Part shown: positions 60,758 to 64,000 of the stretch, piece after piece | Layout: each line of letters opens with the position of its first letter | Numbering within the stretch: position 1 is the stretch's first letter | Assembly (NCBI GenBank): GCA_026126205.1 | Contig: JAHCJP010000001.1 | Span: 1 to 64,000, forward strand | Length of the DNA: 64,000 nucleotides | Direction: 5' to 3' | Origin: Maricaulaceae bacterium | GTDB taxonomy: Bacteria > Pseudomonadota > Alphaproteobacteria > Caulobacterales > Maricaulaceae | The notes under the pieces: model-generated | What the model saw: only the letters and a program-made list of their open reading frames with translations | Databases searched by the model: none | What the model was told of the DNA's origin: nothing | Position numbers and translations under genes: made by a program

Positions 60758-60918
60758 GAGTCACGATTCCGACTCTAAATCAAGCACTTGCGCCGCCCGG
60801 AGAATCGTTCGTGAATCCCCAATGACTCCATTCGCTTGCGGTTAACTTTCATTAAGGCTTTACGCCTAGCGTGCGAAGCAGGTTAACCATGGCGCACGGC
60901 GCGCGGTCAGGGTGATTC
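60758..60918. promoter_or_regulatory. Cluster of seven GANTC sites upstream of ctrA
   Basis: GAGTC (60758), GATTC (60765), GACTC (60771), GAATC (60802), GAATC (60813), GACTC (60824) and GATTC (60914) all match the CcrM methylation site. Six lie within 71 bp. In Caulobacter, one GANTC in the ctrA promoter makes its transcription depend on methylation. A cluster this dense far exceeds chance at this base composition, judging by eye from the rare A/T content. Confidence 0.75.
60842..60855 (+). promoter_or_regulatory. TTAA pair before ctrA, near-CtrA box with N6
   Basis: TTAA at 60842 and at 60852 are separated by 6 bp rather than 7. A further TTAA is in GGTTAACC at 60881-60888. They lie 60-105 bp before the start. 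ctrA regulates itself in Caulobacter, so these are candidate half-sites, but the spacing does not match the consensus. Confidence 0.3.
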
Positions 60919-60945
60919 GCGGCGCAAGCGGGGCGGAGGCGATCC

Positions 60946-61641
<696 letters not shown>

Positions 61642-61671
61642 CGCCAGCCCCCTTTTGTTGGACGGCGAAAG

Positions 61672-61696
61672 CCCGGGAGGATTCTCCCGGGTTTTT
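61672..61696 (+). terminator. Rho-independent terminator of ctrA
   Basis: CCCGGGAG (61672-61679) pairs with CTCCCGGG (61684-61691) around GATT, followed by five T's (61692-61696). It ends the ctrA transcript before the convergent cheR gene. Confidence 0.85.
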
Positions 61697-61709
61697 CCGT
61701 TTCAGATGG

Positions 61710-62546
61710 CTACGCCGCCGCGCGCGCCTCGGCAGGGATTCGGGCGTAGACGCCGCGGCCGCCAGGCAGGGCGCGCAGGTTCTCGGCCGCCCCGGCCGCG
61801 GTTTCGCCCGCGCCCAGCGCCAGCCAGCCGTCATCGGCGAGGTGTTCGACCAGCCGCGCCAGCGTCTGCTTGCGCGCCGCCGGCGTCATCGCGCCGGTGA
61901 CGTTGCGGCAGAAGATCGCGTCGAACGGACCCTCCGGCCAACGTTCGTCGATCAGGTTCTGTCGTTTGAAGGTGACGCGCTGACGCACCGCGGGCGACAG
62001 GCGCCAGCAGTCGCCGGATTGCTCGAAATGCGCGACGAGGCGGCGGATGGACAGGCCGCGCTGGGCGTCGAAATGCGAATACAGGCCGCCTTGCGCCTTC
62101 TCTATTGCGCGGGCGCAGAAGTCGGTGGCGAGGATTTCCACTGCGATGTCGCCCATGCGCTCGGCTTCCTCCTGCAGGATCATGGCGAGCGAATACGGCT
62201 CCTGCCCGGTGGAGCAGCCGGCGCACCAGATGCGGATACGTCCGGCCGCCGCGCGGTCGCGGGCCAGAACGGGCAGCATCTCGCGTCTGAACAGTTCGAA
62301 TGGCGCGCCGTCGCGGAAGAATTGCGTGTCGCGAGTCGCCAGCGCCTCGGCCACGGCCTGGATCAGACGCGGATCCGGCGCGCGCTGCATGCAGGCCAGA
62401 AGCGCCGCGACCGATGGCCGGCCTTCGGCGCGCGCCAGCGGGGCCAGCCGGTGTTCGATCAGATAGCTCTTGTCGGGGCCGATATCGAGCCCGGCGCGTT
62501 CACGCGCCGCCTTGCGCGCATAAGCGATGTCGTCATCGGTCAGCAT
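61710..62546 (-). CDS. cheR: CheR-type protein-glutamate methyltransferase
   Basis: This 278-aa enzyme methylates chemoreceptor glutamates. It has the CheR N-terminal helices, the SAM motif IRIWCAGCSTGQEPYSLAMIL and a later FDAIFCRNVTGAMTPAARKQTL. The start overlaps the CheY stop by one base (TGATG). The N-terminal helical domain is complete. The receptor may not be in this window. Confidence 0.92.
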   Translation of the reverse strand: MLTDDDIAYARKAARERAGLDIGPDKSYLIEHRLAPLARAEGRPSVAALLACMQRAPDPRLIQAVAEALATRDTQFFRDGAPFELFRREMLPVLARDRAAAGRIRIWCAGCSTGQEPYSLAMILQEEAERMGDIAVEILATDFCARAIEKAQGGLYSHFDAQRGLSIRRLVAHFEQSGDCWRLSPAVRQRVTFKRQNLIDERWPEGPFDAIFCRNVTGAMTPAARKQTLARLVEHLADDGWLALGAGETAAGAAENLRALPGGRGVYARIPAEARAAA

Positions 62547-62911
62547 CAGATCAGCCCCGCCTGCTGGAGTTTCGAATGCAGGATTTCGCTGTCGAACGGC
62601 TTCATCACGTATTCGTCGGCGCCGGCGCGCAACGCCTCGGTTATCTGGGTCATGTCGTTTTCGGTGGTGCAGAACACCACCACCGGCTTGTCGCCCTTGT
62701 CCTCGCGGCGCAGGGCGCGCACGAAGTCCAACCCGTTCATCACCGGCATGTTCCAATCCAGCAGAATCGCATCGGGCATTCCTGCGCGGCACTTGGTCAG
62801 GGCTTCGGCGCCGTCTGCGGCTTCGTCGCAGGCGAACTCCAAGTTCTCAAGTATCCGCCGCGCCACCTTTCGGATGACGCGGCTGTCGTCGACCACCAGA
62901 CAGGTTTTCAT
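62546..62911 (-). CDS. cheY: CheY-like response regulator
   Basis: This 121-aa single receiver domain has acidic pair Asp8-Asp9, phospho-Asp52 (ILLDWNMPVMNG), a Thr in FCTTEND and Lys in MKPFDSE. It is the LDWNMPVMNG type that acts with CheA-like kinases. It overlaps its neighbours on both sides in an operon. Confidence 0.92.
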   Translation of the reverse strand: MKTCLVVDDSRVIRKVARRILENLEFACDEAADGAEALTKCRAGMPDAILLDWNMPVMNGLDFVRALRREDKGDKPVVVFCTTENDMTQITEALRAGADEYVMKPFDSEILHSKLQQAGLI

Positions 62912-63891
62912 GCCGCTTGCTCCTCGTCCGCCGGTGCCGCCAGCGGGATGATGATGGTGAACCGCGTTCCACGGCCTGCGGTGCTGTCAACTGCTATGCG
63001 TCCGCCCAACGCCTCGACCTCGGCTTTCGCCGCATCCAGGCCGGCGCCGCGGCCCGACAGGACGCTGACCTCCGCCTTTGTGGTGAGTCCGGGCGCAAAG
63101 ACCAGATCCTGCAGGGCGCGCGCGTCCATGCCGGCGGCCCCGCCCGCGGCCCGCGCCAGCGCCTTGAGATCCAGACCGGCGCCATCGTCAGCAAGCTCGA
63201 TCATCAACACACCGCCTCCGCTTCGTGCGGACACCGTGATTGCGCCGGTTTCGGGTTTGCCCGCCTTCAGCCGCACATCGGCGGATTCGACGCCGTGGTC
63301 GGCGGCGTTACGGACAAGCTGAATCAGGATGGTCTTCAACGCCACGGCCTGTCCGGCGCTGACAGAGATGCCGCCGCCCGTCGCCGTAAAACACAGGCGC
63401 TTGCCCAGCCGGTTCCCGGCGTCCTCGGCCGCCGCCCCGGTGGCCCGGAACACGCGCTCCAGCGGCGTTTGACCGTCCAGCGCGGCGCGCATCGCCTGCG
63501 CCATATCCGGCAGGACGGCGGCCGCATGCTCGCTTTGCAGCAAGGCGGTTTCTGCAGCGCCGGCCAGGCGCAGGCGGTTCAAAAGATCGGCGTCATCTCC
63601 AGCCGGCTCGGCGCCGGTCGTGGATATCCCGGCAAGCAGCGTGGCCATGCGGTCCAGCAAATCTTTCAGGGCGTCCGCTGCGGCAGGCCCGGCGGTCAGC
63701 GCGTCCTCACCAGCGTGCGCCAGCGCCTCCAGGCGCGTCAGGCCCAGAAAGCCGCAGCCGCCTTTGACCGAATGCAGCAGGCGCATCAGCGCGCGAGGCT
63801 CGCCGCCATTTTCCATCGCCGCCAATGCCGTTTTCGCGGCGACAAGCTGCGCAGCGGTTTCCGCGGCGAAATCCGAGACGAGATCGTCCAT
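62908..63891 (-). CDS. Short CheA-like histidine kinase (Hpt + HATPase)
   Basis: This 327-aa protein has an Hpt domain with His40 (LLHSVKGGCGFLGL) and an ATPase domain with NAADHGVESADVR (N-box) and ADDGAGLDLKALA. Full CheA is about twice as long and ends in a CheW-like P5 domain, which is absent here, as are clear P2 and P3 regions. It may act without receptor arrays, perhaps in a private phosphorelay with its CheY. The ATPase motifs are intact. Confidence 0.85.
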   Translation of the reverse strand: MDDLVSDFAAETAAQLVAAKTALAAMENGGEPRALMRLLHSVKGGCGFLGLTRLEALAHAGEDALTAGPAAADALKDLLDRMATLLAGISTTGAEPAGDDADLLNRLRLAGAAETALLQSEHAAAVLPDMAQAMRAALDGQTPLERVFRATGAAAEDAGNRLGKRLCFTATGGGISVSAGQAVALKTILIQLVRNAADHGVESADVRLKAGKPETGAITVSARSGGGVLMIELADDGAGLDLKALARAAGGAAGMDARALQDLVFAPGLTTKAEVSVLSGRGAGLDAAKAEVEALGGRIAVDSTAGRGTRFTIIIPLAAPADEEQAA

Positions 63892-63973
63892 GGCGCTCCC
63901 CGCCCGCGCGCAAGACGCAGGCCGGAGACAGAATCGCCCGGCCTTGGTTAACGGAGGGTTTGGCCGCCCGGGG

Positions 63974-64000
63974 TCAGGCCGCGTTGGCGGGCGAGGAACC
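63974..64000 (-). CDS. Possible C-terminal end of a minus-strand gene
   Basis: The last 27 bases read, on the minus strand, GSSPANAA and a stop. It would lie upstream of the CheA-like gene in the same direction, with a gap of about 82 bp. Eight codons are too few to assign anything. Confidence 0.25.
   Translation of the reverse strand, partial: GSSPANAA

Noticed and set aside
63948..63962. TTAA-N7-TTTG upstream of the CheA-like gene
   Set aside because: Two mismatches in the second half-site; too weak to call a CtrA box.

Overview
The window is high-GC chromosomal DNA from an alphaproteobacterium of the Caulobacter/Hyphomonas/Parvularcula type. The evidence is gene content: CtrA, GcrA and SciP are all present, the flagellar activator is FlbD, and the flagellar order sciP-fliF-fliG-flbE/fliH-fliN-flbD-flhA is the caulobacterial one. 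No rRNA, tRNA or CRISPR array was found.

Layout. 1-12.7 kb (+): flagellar hook and export genes (fliK, flgD, flgE, sciP, fliF, fliG, fliH/flbE, fliN, flbD, flhA, flhF, flhG). CtrA-like TTAA-N7-TTAA sites lie before sciP and fliF. 12.7-15.6 kb: a MazE/MazF-like pair, then fliI-fliJ (-). 15.9-24.3 kb: a KamA-type radical SAM protein, rlmJ, an HD hydrolase, a universal stress protein, and three ~197-bp palindromic repeats, two of which bracket a GIY-YIG gene. 24.3-37.9 kb: housekeeping genes, including two tandem KAS III genes, tag, ygfZ, a GT9 glycosyltransferase, pyrC, yedK, a patatin, bdhA, yaaA and tsaC. 38-51 kb: gcrA (with a perfect DnaA box upstream), argD, hslO, prs, a MidA-like methyltransferase, lgt, ubiK, proC, a two-component system, pgsA and uvrC. 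51.1-58.3 kb: a FolM-like SDR, folB and phhA, plausibly a pterin-cofactor and phenylalanine-hydroxylase locus, split by a 4.8-kb island. 58.3-64 kb: a DUF4197 protein, a Ca2+/Na+ antiporter with a 26-aa leader microprotein, ctrA with seven GANTC sites upstream, and a chemotaxis-like cheA/cheY/cheR set.

The accessory highlight is the island at 51895-56681. It lies between 34-bp direct repeats of the SDR 3' end. It holds a truncated secretin gene, an IS6-type transposase fragment, broken Rhs genes with two different C-terminal tips (each followed within 2-3 nt by a candidate immunity gene), and two copies of a 50-bp palindromic element. The gene bodies of the tips and immunity genes are visibly more AT-rich than the rest of the window.

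The regulatory highlight is that three cell-cycle regulators and the flagellar genes they control share one window, and their upstream regions carry the expected signals (CtrA boxes, DnaA box, GANTC methylation sites). All functional calls come from reading protein motifs by eye. No database search was run.
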